NCBI GenBank assembly: GCA_009693635.1
Contig: SHWW01000006.1
Span: forward strand, 1 to 48,017
Length of the DNA stretch: 48,017 nt
Direction of reading: 5' to 3'
Source: Flavobacteriaceae bacterium
Lineage (GTDB): Bacteria > Bacteroidota > Bacteroidia > Flavobacteriales > Flavobacteriaceae
Shown: positions 27,551-37,260 of the stretch, in pieces
Numbering within the stretch: position 1 is the stretch's first letter
How the letters are laid out: each line of letters opens with the position of its first letter
Notes under the pieces: model-generated
Seen by the model: only the letters and a program-made list of their open reading frames with translations
The model's database searches: none
What the model was told of the DNA's origin: nothing
Position numbers and translations under genes: made by a program

Positions 27551-29953
27551 ATGAAACAATCAGAAACTGTAGCATTGACTTATGAAGATTTTAAAATTGA
27601 GGTTTTAAACGATTTTAAAATTGCGTGTATTAGTCGGGAATGCAGTTTATTAGGAAGGCGTGAAGTTCTTTCTGGAAAAGCCAAGTTTGGAATTTTTGGT
27701 GATGGAAAAGAAGTGCCACAATTGGCAATGGCAAAAGCGTTTAAAAATGGAGATTTTAGGTCTGGATATTATCGAGATCAAACTTTTATGATGGCAATTG
27801 GACAATTGACAATTCAGCAGTTTTTTGCAGGACTTTATGGACATACAGACATTGAACACGATCCGATGAGTGCAGGACGTCAAATGGGAGGTCACTTTGC
27901 CTCACATTCACTTGATGAAAATGGAAATTGGAATGATTTAACACAGCAAAAAAATTCAAGTGCCGATATCTCCCCTACTGCGGGTCAAATGCCAAGATTA
28001 CTAGGATTAGCACAAGCCTCAAAAATATATAGAAACGTTGAAGAATTAGAAGATAAAACTAAATTTTCTAAAAATGGAAATGAAGTGGCTTGGGGAACAA
28101 TTGGTAATGCTTCAACTTCTGAAGGATTATTTTTTGAAACTATAAATGCTGCAGGGGTACTTCAAGTTCCTATGATTATCAGTGTTTGGGATGATGAATA
28201 CGGGATTTCAGTTCATGCAAAACACCAAACAACAAAAGAAAATATATCAGAAATACTGAAAGGTTTTCAGAGAGATTCAAGTGGTGATGGCTATGAAATT
28301 ATGACTGTTAAAGGTTGGGATTACGCGAATTTAATTGATGTTTACCAGAAAGCTGCTACAATTGCAAGAGAGGAACACGTTCCTGTTCTAATTCATGTTA
28401 GAGAATTGACACAACCACAAGGGCATTCAACTTCTGGTTCACACGAAAGATATAAAAACACCAAAAGACTTGCTTGGGAAACTGAATTTGATTGCTTAAA
28501 GCAAATGAAAAAATGGTTAATTGATAATGGATTTTCTACCGAAGAGAATCTTGATTCAATAGTTAATCAATCAAAAAAAGACGTATTAGATGGTAAGAAA
28601 GCGGCATGGAATGCATTTGTTTCTCCAATTAAAACAGAACAAATGGAACTAGTACATTTATTAAAAGAAATAGGGAAATCTTCAAAAAAAAGTGCTTTTA
28701 TAGAGCAATTTGCCAGTGATTTAGCAGCAATAAAAGAACCTCTTAGGAAAGATGTTCTTTCTACAGCAAGAAAAATTTTAAGAAAAATAGTTGGTGAAAA
28801 CGATAGAGGTAAATTAGCAAAATGGATTACAGATGTCACAGCAAAAGTTCAACCTAAATTTAGTTCACATTTATATTCTGAATCGACGGAAAATGTATTT
28901 TCAGTAAAAGAAGTACTTCCTAAATTTGATAAAAACTCAGTTGAAGTTGATGCAAGATTAATATTAAGAGATAACTTTGATGTGCTTTTTAGAAAATTTC
29001 CAGAATTATTAGTTTTTGGAGAAGATTCAGGAAATATTGGAGATGTAAATCAAGGTTTGGAAGGAATGCAAGAGAAATATGGAGCACATCGTGTCGCTGA
29101 TGTAGGCATTAGAGAAGCTTCAATAATTGGGCAAGGAATTGGAATGGCAATGCGAGGATTACGTCCAATAGCAGAGATTCAATACTTAGATTATCTATTA
29201 TATGGTATTCAAATTATGAGTGACGATCTGGCAACACTTCAATACAGAACTGCTGGTCGTCAAAAAGCTCCTTTGATAATTAGAACTCGTGGTCACCGTT
29301 TAGAAGGAATTTGGCATGCTGGTTCTCCAATGGGAATGATCGTGAATGCATTACGAGGAATTCATGTCTTGGTTCCTCGAAATATGACAAAAGCGGCAGG
29401 TTTTTATAATACTTTACTCGATACAGATGAACCCGCATTGGTAATAGAATGTTTAAATGGGTACCGTTTAAAAGAGAAAATACCTTTGAATTTAGGTGAA
29501 TTTAAAACTCCAATTGGTTTAGTAGAAACTATTAAAGAAGGGAAAGATATCACAGTAGTTTCTTATGGCTCTACTTTACGATTAGTAGAACAAGCGGCAA
29601 ACGAACTGTTGGAAATTGGTATTGATGTAGAAATTATTGATGTTCAATCACTTTTACCATTTGACATTAATCATGATATTCTGAAAAGTATCTCTAAAAC
29701 AAATAGATTATTAATTGTTGATGAAGATGTTCCAGGTGGCGGATCGGCGTTTATACTTCAACAAATTTTAGAAATTCAAAAAGGATATTTTCAATTGGAT
29801 AGTCAACCTAAAACGCTAACATCACAAGAACATCGGCCTTCTTATGGAACAGATGGAGATTATTTTTCAAAACCATCTACTGAAGATATTTATGAAAAAA
29901 TATATGAAATGATGGGTGAAGATAACCCTTTTAAATATCCAAGTTTGTATTAA
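27551..29953 (+). CDS. 2-oxoacid dehydrogenase E1, fused alpha and beta subunits
   Basis: An 800-residue thiamine-diphosphate enzyme with alpha (about 1-400) and beta (about 460-800) parts in one chain. The alpha part shows YYRDQTFMMAIG and the cofactor segment GNASTSEGLFFETINAAG near 190 (canonical members have GDG; the Asp is replaced here). The beta part shows LLVFGEDSGNIGDVNQG, GMAMRGLRPIAEIQY and DVQSLLPFD. Fused E1s of this kind serve branched-chain or related 2-oxoacid dehydrogenase complexes; pyruvate is also possible. E2 and E3 are not adjacent. A TATTTTTG box is at 27517-27524. Confidence 0.88.
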   Translation: MKQSETVALTYEDFKIEVLNDFKIACISRECSLLGRREVLSGKAKFGIFGDGKEVPQLAMAKAFKNGDFRSGYYRDQTFMMAIGQLTIQQFFAGLYGHTDIEHDPMSAGRQMGGHFASHSLDENGNWNDLTQQKNSSADISPTAGQMPRLLGLAQASKIYRNVEELEDKTKFSKNGNEVAWGTIGNASTSEGLFFETINAAGVLQVPMIISVWDDEYGISVHAKHQTTKENISEILKGFQRDSSGDGYEIMTVKGWDYANLIDVYQKAATIAREEHVPVLIHVRELTQPQGHSTSGSHERYKNTKRLAWETEFDCLKQMKKWLIDNGFSTEENLDSIVNQSKKDVLDGKKAAWNAFVSPIKTEQMELVHLLKEIGKSSKKSAFIEQFASDLAAIKEPLRKDVLSTARKILRKIVGENDRGKLAKWITDVTAKVQPKFSSHLYSESTENVFSVKEVLPKFDKNSVEVDARLILRDNFDVLFRKFPELLVFGEDSGNIGDVNQGLEGMQEKYGAHRVADVGIREASIIGQGIGMAMRGLRPIAEIQYLDYLLYGIQIMSDDLATLQYRTAGRQKAPLIIRTRGHRLEGIWHAGSPMGMIVNALRGIHVLVPRNMTKAAGFYNTLLDTDEPALVIECLNGYRLKEKIPLNLGEFKTPIGLVETIKEGKDITVVSYGSTLRLVEQAANELLEIGIDVEIIDVQSLLPFDINHDILKSISKTNRLLIVDEDVPGGGSAFILQQILEIQKGYFQLDSQPKTLTSQEHRPSYGTDGDYFSKPSTEDIYEKIYEMMGEDNPFKYPSLY

Positions 29954-29975
29954 AAATAAAATACTAAAGTGGATT

Positions 29976-31511
29976 CTACCCCAACCAACCATCACGATCC
30001 AAACTTCTGTATTGAATGGCTTCGGCAATATGGTAAGAAACTACGGTTTTCGCAGCTTCTAAATCGGCAATGGTACGCGCCACTTTAAGGATTCTGTCGT
30101 ACGCTCTTGCCGAAAGATTTAACCGCTCCATTGCTGTTTTTAATAACTGTTTTGACACTTCATCAAGCGCACAAAATTCTCTAATTTGCTTGGAACTCAT
30201 TTGAGCATTGTAATGCACTTTTTCCATTAATTCAAATCTTGCTGTTTGAATTTCACGAGCAGCAGTAACTCTTTTTCGAATATCAACGCTACATTCTGAT
30301 TTCCTATCGTCCGATAATTTTTCAAAAGGCACGGGTGTAACTTCAATATGAATGTCAATTCTATCTAATAAAGGTCCTGAAATCTTACTCAAATAGCGTT
30401 GCATTTCGTGAGGAGAAGATGTTTGTGGAGAATCTGGATCGTTGAAAAAACCACTCGGACTTGGATTCATACTTGCAACCAACATAAACGAGGAAGGATA
30501 AGTTACTGTGAACTTTGCTCTTGAAATAGTAACTTCTCTGTCTTCCAAAGGCTGACGCATTACTTCCAATACATCTCTTTTGAATTCTGGTAATTCATCT
30601 AAAAATAAAACGCCATTGTGCGCCATCGAAATTTCTCCAGGTTGGGGATAACTGCCGCCACCAACGAGGGCCACATTAGAAATCGTATGATGCGGGCTTC
30701 TAAAAGGTCGTTGGTTCATTAAACCTACTTCTTTCAATTTTCCTGCAACACTATGAATTTTGGTTGTTTCTAGTGCTTCACGCAATGTCATTGGAGGTAA
30801 AATACTTGGTAATCTTTTGGCAAGCATTGTTTTACCAGCTCCCGGAGGACCAATTAATATTATATTATGTCCGCCAGCAGCCGCAATTTCCATACATCTT
30901 TTGATGCTTTCTTGACCACGAACATCTGAAAAATCGAATTCTGGGAAATCTAAAGTTTTGTTAAATTCAGCTCGTGTGTCTATAATTGTAGGTTGTAAAG
31001 TGCCTTTTCCTTCAAAAAAATCGATAACTTCTTGCAAGTTTTCAACACCATAAACATCTAAACCACTAACTATTGCAGCTTCTTTTACGTTTTGAATTGG
31101 AAGAAAAAAACCTTTAAACCCTTCTTCTTTTGCCTTTATGGCAATAGGCAAAGAGCCTCGAATCGGTTGCAAACCACCATCAAGTGATAATTCCCCCATA
31201 ATTATATATTTGTCGGATTCTGTATTTTGAATTTGCGAGGAAGCTACTAAAATCCCAATTGCCAAAGTCAAATCATAGGCAGAGCCTTCTTTTCGCAAAT
31301 CGGCAGGTGCCATATTTATTGTGATTTTTTTGCCAGGCATGGCATAACCATTATTTTTCAAAGCAGCTGCAATACGATAACTGCTTTCTTTGATGGCATT
31401 ATCGGGCAAGCCAACAAGGTGGTAACCAATACCTTTGTCAATGTTGACTTCTACAGTTATTGTTGTGGCTTCAACGCCAAAAACGGCACTTCCGAAAATT
31501 TTTACTAACAT
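29976..31511 (-). CDS. comM: YifB/ComM family Mg-chelatase-like AAA ATPase
   Basis: A 511-residue protein in three parts: the ChlI-type N-terminal domain (about 1-170, starting MLVKIFGSAVFGVEA), an AAA+ ATPase with Walker A IGPPGAGKT near 220 and Walker B-like LFLDELPEF near 300, and a C-terminal helical domain with LSARAYDRILKVARTIADLE. ComM is a hexameric branch-migration helicase that helps integrate DNA in natural transformation; older names call it a magnesium-chelatase-like protein. The gene converges on the E1 gene, 22 bases apart. Family secure, exact role in this organism inferred. Confidence 0.93.
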   Translation of the reverse strand: MLVKIFGSAVFGVEATTITVEVNIDKGIGYHLVGLPDNAIKESSYRIAAALKNNGYAMPGKKITINMAPADLRKEGSAYDLTLAIGILVASSQIQNTESDKYIIMGELSLDGGLQPIRGSLPIAIKAKEEGFKGFFLPIQNVKEAAIVSGLDVYGVENLQEVIDFFEGKGTLQPTIIDTRAEFNKTLDFPEFDFSDVRGQESIKRCMEIAAAGGHNIILIGPPGAGKTMLAKRLPSILPPMTLREALETTKIHSVAGKLKEVGLMNQRPFRSPHHTISNVALVGGGSYPQPGEISMAHNGVLFLDELPEFKRDVLEVMRQPLEDREVTISRAKFTVTYPSSFMLVASMNPSPSGFFNDPDSPQTSSPHEMQRYLSKISGPLLDRIDIHIEVTPVPFEKLSDDRKSECSVDIRKRVTAAREIQTARFELMEKVHYNAQMSSKQIREFCALDEVSKQLLKTAMERLNLSARAYDRILKVARTIADLEAAKTVVSYHIAEAIQYRSLDRDGWLG

Positions 31512-31604
31512 GGCGTATACTTTATATTTTGTCTAAAGTACCACTATTTAATTAGAATATTGATTTAATTGATAATAATAAAATACAAATTAATTTAAAA
31601 TAAA

Positions 31605-31630
31605 AATCCCAACTGTTTAAAGTTGGGATT
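31605..31630 (-). terminator. Terminator after dsbD
   Basis: A perfect 10-bp stem AATCCCAACT / AGTTGGGATT with a 6-base loop, followed on the minus strand by a T-rich stretch (TTTTTATTTT). It separates dsbD from comM. Confidence 0.85.
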
Positions 31631-31634
31631 GCTA

Positions 31635-33647
31635 TTATTTTTTAAAATTTAAAACTCCTGATTTTAGCCACTCTTCATAGACTTTTACATCGGATGTATA
31701 ACTGATTGTTGGGGTTGTTGTATTCAAATTATATCCTTCTAAATCTATAATTACATACAAAGGTTGTGTGTTTGCTTTGTATTTAGAAATCATTAAATCA
31801 GTCCATTTATCGCCAATTGTTTCTAATAATTCTCCTGTTGTTGCCGATTTAAATTGTTGTTCTTTCGGCAATTCTCTTTTATCATCTACATATAATGAAA
31901 TCAAAACTACTTCGTTTTTTAAAATTGGTAAAATTGTAGGTTCTCCCCAAACTGTATTTTCCATTTTACGACAATTTACACACGCAAAACCTGTAAAATC
32001 AAGCATAATTGGTTTATTTACGGTTTTAGCATACGCCAATCCTTTATCATAATCATCAAAAACTACAATTCCGTGAGGCCCTGATTTTGCTCCTTCGGGT
32101 AAAATTACATTAGCATTTGAAGCTAAATTTTGTCCTATTCCAAAAGGACTTTCGCTATATTCTATTGGTGGTGGAAATGCGTTGATTAATTTTAATGGTG
32201 CGCCCCAAAGACCTGGAATTAAATATATTGTAAATGTCAAAACCAATAATCCCAATGATAATCTACCCACGGAAATGTGCGTCAATGGACTGTCGTTTGG
32301 CAAGGTGATTTTTCCAAATAAATAAAGTGCCAATGTTCCGAAAATTGCTATCCAAATGGAAAGGAAAACTTCGCGTTCCAATAAATGCAATTGTAAAACT
32401 AAATCGGCATTTGATAAAAATTTAAAAGCTAAAGCCAATTCTAAAAAGCCCAAAACTACTTTAACGGTATTCAACCACGAACCTGATTTTGGTAAGGAAT
32501 TCAACCAGCCAGGAAACATTGCAAACAACATAAATGGCAAGGCTAAAGCCAATGAAAAACCGAACATCCCAACAATTGGAGCAATTCCGCCTTTAGACGC
32601 TGCATCAACTAATAAGGTTCCTACAATTGGGCCTGTGCAAGAAAATGAAACAATAGCTAATGCTAATGCCATAAATAAAATCCCTACAACTCCTCCTCTA
32701 TCCGCTTGTTGATCAACTTTATTTGCCCAAGAATTAGGTAACATTATTTCAAATGCTCCTAAAAAAGAAGTTGCAAAAAACACTAACAAACCGAAGAAAA
32801 TAAGATTAAACCAGACATTTGTTGACAACGCATTCAGCGCATCTGCACCAAAAATCCAAGTGACTAAAAATCCTAAAACTACATAAATCAGTATAATTGA
32901 AATGCCATATACAATTGCATTCCTAATTCCTTGTGCTTTGGTTTTGCTTTGCTTGGTAAAAAAACTCACCGTCATTGGAATCATCGGAAAAACACAAGGC
33001 GTTAAAAGTGCTGCGAATCCTGAGAAAAAAGCAATTATAAAAATAGTAAAAAACCCTTTTTTAGGTTCTTCAATTGGTTTTTGAGGTACAAATTTTTCTG
33101 TTTTAACCTCTGTTTTTATGATTTCGGATGTAACATTATTGGATGAAGTATCAATCAAAATCGTGTCTTTTTTTAAAGGAAGTACTGCACTTAAAGCTAT
33201 TACGGGAATTTCAAATTTAAAGTTTTTGTTTAAGTTTATACAAACCTCTTTACACGCTTGATAATCAATTTTCAGTTTTATGCTTCTTGTTTTAGAATTT
33301 ACAATTTTAACTTTTTGAGTAAGAACTACTTTCTTTTCAAAGAAAATTTCATCTACTTCAAAAACAGGATTGTATTCTTTTCTGGTTTTACTTTCTTTCG
33401 TTTTTCCAACCAATTCATAATTTCCTGCGCTTTCCGCAAATTTTAATTCTAATGGAATTGGACCGCCGTCAGGAGTAAATTGGGAATATATGTGCCAGCC
33501 ATTGTCAATAGTTCCTTCAAGAACTAGATTAAATTCGGTTTCAGAAATTTTTTCTGTTTTAGATTTCCATTTCACAGGATTCAAAATTTGTCCTATTCCA
33601 TTGGTATAAACCAAAAAAGCAAAGAGTAAAAAAATTAATTTTTTCAT
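31635..33647 (-). CDS. dsbD: Thiol:disulfide interchange protein DsbD
   Basis: A 670-residue protein of the DsbD type that carries electrons from cytoplasmic thioredoxin to the periplasm. Signal peptide 1-19; N-terminal immunoglobulin-like domain (about 20-165) with the Cys pair in YQACKEVC; eight hydrophobic helices (about 195-465) with the redox Cys in LLTPCVFPMIP and VSFSCTGPIVG; C-terminal thioredoxin-like domain with FACVNCRKMENTVW near 555. All three Cys pairs are present. The ATG shares one base with the tilS stop codon (TAATG), so the two are translationally coupled. Confidence 0.95.
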   Translation of the reverse strand: MKKLIFLLFAFLVYTNGIGQILNPVKWKSKTEKISETEFNLVLEGTIDNGWHIYSQFTPDGGPIPLELKFAESAGNYELVGKTKESKTRKEYNPVFEVDEIFFEKKVVLTQKVKIVNSKTRSIKLKIDYQACKEVCINLNKNFKFEIPVIALSAVLPLKKDTILIDTSSNNVTSEIIKTEVKTEKFVPQKPIEEPKKGFFTIFIIAFFSGFAALLTPCVFPMIPMTVSFFTKQSKTKAQGIRNAIVYGISIILIYVVLGFLVTWIFGADALNALSTNVWFNLIFFGLLVFFATSFLGAFEIMLPNSWANKVDQQADRGGVVGILFMALALAIVSFSCTGPIVGTLLVDAASKGGIAPIVGMFGFSLALALPFMLFAMFPGWLNSLPKSGSWLNTVKVVLGFLELALAFKFLSNADLVLQLHLLEREVFLSIWIAIFGTLALYLFGKITLPNDSPLTHISVGRLSLGLLVLTFTIYLIPGLWGAPLKLINAFPPPIEYSESPFGIGQNLASNANVILPEGAKSGPHGIVVFDDYDKGLAYAKTVNKPIMLDFTGFACVNCRKMENTVWGEPTILPILKNEVVLISLYVDDKRELPKEQQFKSATTGELLETIGDKWTDLMISKYKANTQPLYVIIDLEGYNLNTTTPTISYTSDVKVYEEWLKSGVLNFKK

Positions 33648-34957
33648 TATAATAGGGCTATTTGTAAACTATTTTTTGTTGTTTTTTCAATTTTAAATCG
33701 CTCGTCTTGTCGGATTCCAACAACCCAAATAATTTTATTATCTGAATATAAAATCCAAGTATTTTCTTTTTGCAAAAGCGATAATTTCTCATCTTTGAAA
33801 AGTTTGCTCACTTTTTTCGATTTTCCATTCATTCCAAAAGACTGAAAAATGGCACCTTTTTCAAATCTTTTCAATACCAAAGGATATTTTAATTTATCAA
33901 TGTCCACAAATATAACGGATTTATCAGTATTTGGATTGTAATCTTTGGTACAAAACGAAAGTTTTATAGGAAGATTAACTTCTTTTTGATTTTCATCAAT
34001 GAAATATTCTTCTGTTGCATCAATTTTATTAATTGGACTTAAAATCAAAAAATGGCGGTCTTTTAAAAGTCTAAATTCACCCGAAAAAATCTGTTTTCCT
34101 GATTGTGAAGTTACCAAATCATAAATATCATCCCAAGCAGAAAACCGAAATTCTTTAAGCCATTGGTACAAATACAATTTATAATTAGGAAATTTCGTGA
34201 GTTTTTCAATGTCAAAATGAATCTCATCTTCAATTTCTGTTGCCACTTGCTTATAAATCATAATTTTAGCATCTTCAACCATTGATTGTGCTTCTTTCAA
34301 ATATTTTTGAGTGTTTTGAAATGAAGTTAAAAAATTTGTATTCAATTCTTTTAAGATTGTAACCAAATCGTGACGTATTTTGTTACGTAAATATTTATCC
34401 GAAGCATTACTGCAGTCTTCGCGCCACAGAACGGCATTTGCGGAAGCATAATTTGAAATTTCATCACGACTAAAAGCCAATAAAGGACGAATTACCGACT
34501 TATTTTTATCGGGAATTCCTGTAAAACCAACCAAACCTGAGCCTCTAACAAGGTGAATTAAAAATGTTTCAATGTTATCATCGGCATGATGACCTGTTAT
34601 GATATAATCGTAATTATGGGTTTTAAGCAATTCATAAAACCAATTGTATCTCAATTCGCGAGCTGCAACTTGAGTGGAAAGTTTATAATAATTAGCAAAA
34701 GATTGGGTGTCAAATTGGGTTATAAAAACGGGAATGGCATTTGCGTCAGCATAATTTTGAACAAATAATTGGTCTTCAAAACTCTCCATTCCACGCAATT
34801 GAAAATTACAATGTGCTAAAGCGATTTGGAAATTTAACAACTTAAATAAATGAGCCATTACCATACTGTCCAGCCCACCACTTGTTGCCAATAGTAGCTT
34901 TTTCCCAGATAAAAAGGAAAAATTATTGGTAAGATGGGATTGGAATTTTTCAATCAT
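33647..34957 (-). CDS. tilS: tRNA(Ile)-lysidine synthase
   Basis: A 436-residue N-type ATP-pyrophosphatase with LLLATSGGLDSMVMAH at 21-36, the family signature SGGxDS. It adds lysine to C34 of tRNA-Ile(CAU), giving a tRNA that reads AUA. The HHADDNIETFL motif near 130 and C-terminal substrate-binding domain are typical. The ORF-track start at 34963 is TTG; ATG at 34957 (MIEKFQSHL) is preferred. A TATTTTTG box (34961-34968, minus) ends three bases before this ATG (see findings). It overlaps dsbD by one base. Essential in most bacteria. Confidence 0.96.
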   Translation of the reverse strand: MIEKFQSHLTNNFSFLSGKKLLLATSGGLDSMVMAHLFKLLNFQIALAHCNFQLRGMESFEDQLFVQNYADANAIPVFITQFDTQSFANYYKLSTQVAARELRYNWFYELLKTHNYDYIITGHHADDNIETFLIHLVRGSGLVGFTGIPDKNKSVIRPLLAFSRDEISNYASANAVLWREDCSNASDKYLRNKIRHDLVTILKELNTNFLTSFQNTQKYLKEAQSMVEDAKIMIYKQVATEIEDEIHFDIEKLTKFPNYKLYLYQWLKEFRFSAWDDIYDLVTSQSGKQIFSGEFRLLKDRHFLILSPINKIDATEEYFIDENQKEVNLPIKLSFCTKDYNPNTDKSVIFVDIDKLKYPLVLKRFEKGAIFQSFGMNGKSKKVSKLFKDEKLSLLQKENTWILYSDNKIIWVVGIRQDERFKIEKTTKNSLQIALL

Positions 34958-35003
34958 AGTCAAAAATAGTTATTTTAAACAGAGTAATAAGGTAAATTTA
35001 AAA

Positions 35004-36293
35004 CTAATTACAATTCAATACATTTAACATCGCACTGGCTTTCAATAGACATTCTTCATATTCCGATTCAGGATTTGATTGAGCTGTTATAGCACTTCCA
35101 ACAGAAAATGAAACGTAATTATTTTTACTATTATATAAAATACTACGAATAACTACATTAAAATCGAAATCGCCATTAGGAGTAAAATACCCAACACTTC
35201 CACTATACAAACCGCGTTTTGTTTCCTCTAATTCCTCAATGATATTCATTGCTGAAATTTTAGGTGCTCCAGTCATACTTCCCATTGGAAATGAATTCTT
35301 AATAACATCTATTTCAGAATATTGAGAATCAATAATTGAAGTAATAGTTGATATCATTTGATGTACTTGCAAGAAGGAATAAATACCGCATAATTCTTCT
35401 ACTTCAACCGATCCTTTTTTAGCAGTTCGTGACAAATCATTTCTTACTAAATCGGTGATCATGATATTCTCAGAGCGTTCTTTAGGATCAGAGGCTAAAT
35501 TATTCCTAGATATTGTATCTTGATCATTACTTAAATAACGCTTTGAAGTGCCTTTAATTGGTTGAGAAATGATCTTATTACTTTCTTTTTTCAAATACCG
35601 TTCTGGAGTTGCAGAAATCAAAAAAATAGTATTGTTTTTAAAAAAAGCTGCAAATGGGGGCTTCGAAATGTCATTCAATAAAAAGAACTTATCGATTGGA
35701 TTTATTGTGGTTTCTGCATAAAATTCCATACAAAAATTGGCTTCATATATATCGCCTTTGTTAATATATTCGATTATTTTAGAAACTTTTTCTAGGTACA
35801 AATCTTTAGGAATACGTTGTTGAATTTCAATTGTATTTAAATTTTCTAAAGGAGAAACTGAGTTGATAATAATAAAATCAAAATCCTCCTCAACTTCATC
35901 ATCACAAAGATGTAGATATTTAATTTCAAGTTGATTATTTTTCAATAAAAACAATTTCTTAGGTTGAAAAAAAAACAAATCTGGGAATTGCAATCCGTCA
36001 AAATTCGCAGAATTTAATTCTTCGGTATCGTTTTTTAAATCGTAGGATAAATAGCCAAAAATCCAATCTTTCGATTTTTGTTGATATTGCTTTAAATCTT
36101 CAAAAGCATTGTGATAATCTGTTGTTATTGAGGTAAACGCATTAACAGCAAGAATACAATCGTAATTTGAATATTTCTGAGGATAGTCATTACTATCTAA
36201 AAAAACTACTTCACGGAACTGTTGAGCCCAAGATAAAAGTTGCGATTTAAACAATGTAGAATTAGAAATTTCCTTGTAAATTGAGGTTCTCAA
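35004..36293 (-). CDS. pabB: Aminodeoxychorismate synthase component I (PabB-type)
   Basis: A 429-residue chorismate-utilising enzyme. The catalytic-domain motif reads QPIKGTSKR: a Lys in PIKGT marks aminodeoxychorismate synthases, whereas anthranilate synthases have PIAGT. Further motifs are DPKERSENIMITDLVRNDL, VHQMISTITS and SFPMGSMTGAPKISAM. It makes 4-amino-4-deoxychorismate for p-aminobenzoate and folate. The start is TTG at 36293 (MRTSIYKEIS); the frame has a stop four codons upstream and no nearby ATG. The usual glutamine-hydrolysing partner PabA is not adjacent. Immediately upstream is tRNA-His with its own promoter and terminator. Confidence 0.9.
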   Translation of the reverse strand: MRTSIYKEISNSTLFKSQLLSWAQQFREVVFLDSNDYPQKYSNYDCILAVNAFTSITTDYHNAFEDLKQYQQKSKDWIFGYLSYDLKNDTEELNSANFDGLQFPDLFFFQPKKLFLLKNNQLEIKYLHLCDDEVEEDFDFIIINSVSPLENLNTIEIQQRIPKDLYLEKVSKIIEYINKGDIYEANFCMEFYAETTINPIDKFFLLNDISKPPFAAFFKNNTIFLISATPERYLKKESNKIISQPIKGTSKRYLSNDQDTISRNNLASDPKERSENIMITDLVRNDLSRTAKKGSVEVEELCGIYSFLQVHQMISTITSIIDSQYSEIDVIKNSFPMGSMTGAPKISAMNIIEELEETKRGLYSGSVGYFTPNGDFDFNVVIRSILYNSKNNYVSFSVGSAITAQSNPESEYEECLLKASAMLNVLNCN

Positions 36294-36365
36294 ATTATAA
36301 TTTTATAATTACAAAAATAGGTAAATTATATCATTCAAAATTAGAATATTTGTTTAATATTGGAC

Positions 36366-36397
36366 AAAAAAAAGCTCCGAATCACTTCGAAGCTTTT
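36366..36397 (-). terminator. Terminator after tRNA-His
   Basis: On the minus strand AAAGCTTCGAA (36396-36386) pairs with TTCGGAGCTTT (36381-36371) around a 4-base loop, followed by a T-run. It ends the tRNA transcript upstream of pabB. Confidence 0.85.
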
Positions 36398-36406
36398 GCG
36401 TTTTTG

Positions 36407-36481
36407 GGTGGCTGACCGGGTTCGAACCGGCGACCCTCGGCACCACAAACCAATACTCTAACCAGCTGAGCTACAACCACC
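36407..36481 (-). tRNA. tRNA-His, anticodon GTG
   Basis: The minus strand folds as a full cloverleaf: acceptor GTGGTTG/CAGCCAC, D arm GCTC...GAGT, anticodon arm TTGGT-TTGTGGT-GCCGA with anticodon GTG, T arm GCCGG-TTCGAAC-CCGGT. The extra G at position -1 (36481) opposite discriminator C73 (36407) is the hallmark recognised by HisRS. The CCA end is not encoded, so the tRNA nucleotidyltransferase must add it. Own promoter and terminator flank it. Confidence 0.97.
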
Positions 36482-36495
36482 ATTTTTAACGAGTG

Positions 36496-36526
36496 CAAAT
36501 ATATGTCAAAAGTTTTTGTTTTGCAA
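36496..36526 (-). promoter_or_regulatory. Promoter of tRNA-His
   Basis: On the minus strand TTG (36524-36526; TTTG if 36527 is included), 20 bases, then TATATTTG (36496-36503). The tRNA starts 15 bases after the -7 box. Among the promoters in this window this is one of the best matches to the flavobacterial consensus. Confidence 0.7.
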
Positions 36527-36543
36527 AGGGAAAAAATAAATAA

Positions 36544-37260
36544 TTATATCAAATCTCCTAAGCTATTGACTGCCAAATACCTTTCTACGGTAAATCCTTC
36601 GGCATTTTCAGTTCCTATTAATCGTCCTAATTCTCGGGAACGATTATGAATACTTTCCAAGAAGTTCTTTGTTGCAATTGGAGTTTCTGGTTCTTCTGAA
36701 TTTGGATTGAAAAACTGAGAACTATATGCCAAAATTGAAGCTTCTTTTTTATCTATAAAGCCTGTGATATCTATAACAAAATCAGGTTCAATATTTTTCC
36801 ATTGAATATAATGATATACTAATTTTGGTCGCCAAGACACTTGTTTAATACCATCTAATGAAGTTTCAATTTTTACTAATCCTGATAAAAAACAAGCATC
36901 AGAAACTAATTTACTTCCTCTTTCGTGATCAATATGACGGTCATCAATTGCATTACATAAAACTATTTCTGGCTTATATTTTCTAATGATTTGAATAATT
37001 TGCAACCGATGACTTTCATCGTTTATAAAAAAACCATCACGCATATCCAGGTTTTCTCTAATGGATATGTCTAGAATTTTTGCAGCAGCCTCAGATTCTC
37101 TATTCCTAATTTCAACAGAACCACGAGTTCCTAATTCCCCTCGTGTCAAATCGATAATTCCAACTTTCCTCCCCAAGGAAATTTCTTTAGCAATAGTTCC
37201 TGAACATCCTAATTCTACATCGTCGGGATGTGCACCAAATGCAAGTATATCTAATTTCAT
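36544..37260 (-). CDS. bshB1: Bacillithiol biosynthesis deacetylase BshB1
   Basis: A 238-residue LmbE-like Zn deacetylase. The metal-binding motif AHPDDVE is at 10-16, HIDHERG supplies further ligands near 108, and the block ELGTRGSVEIRNRE is typical of BshB1. The family removes acetate from GlcNAc-malate, the second step of bacillithiol synthesis. Its ATG overlaps the stop of the isochorismate synthase gene by four bases (ATGA), so the two are coupled although their pathways differ. No bshA or bshC in the window. BshB1 is the best call; a generic PIG-L deacetylase is the fallback. Confidence 0.9.
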   Translation of the reverse strand: MKLDILAFGAHPDDVELGCSGTIAKEISLGRKVGIIDLTRGELGTRGSVEIRNRESEAAAKILDISIRENLDMRDGFFINDESHRLQIIQIIRKYKPEIVLCNAIDDRHIDHERGSKLVSDACFLSGLVKIETSLDGIKQVSWRPKLVYHYIQWKNIEPDFVIDITGFIDKKEASILAYSSQFFNPNSEEPETPIATKNFLESIHNRSRELGRLIGTENAEGFTVERYLAVNSLGDLI

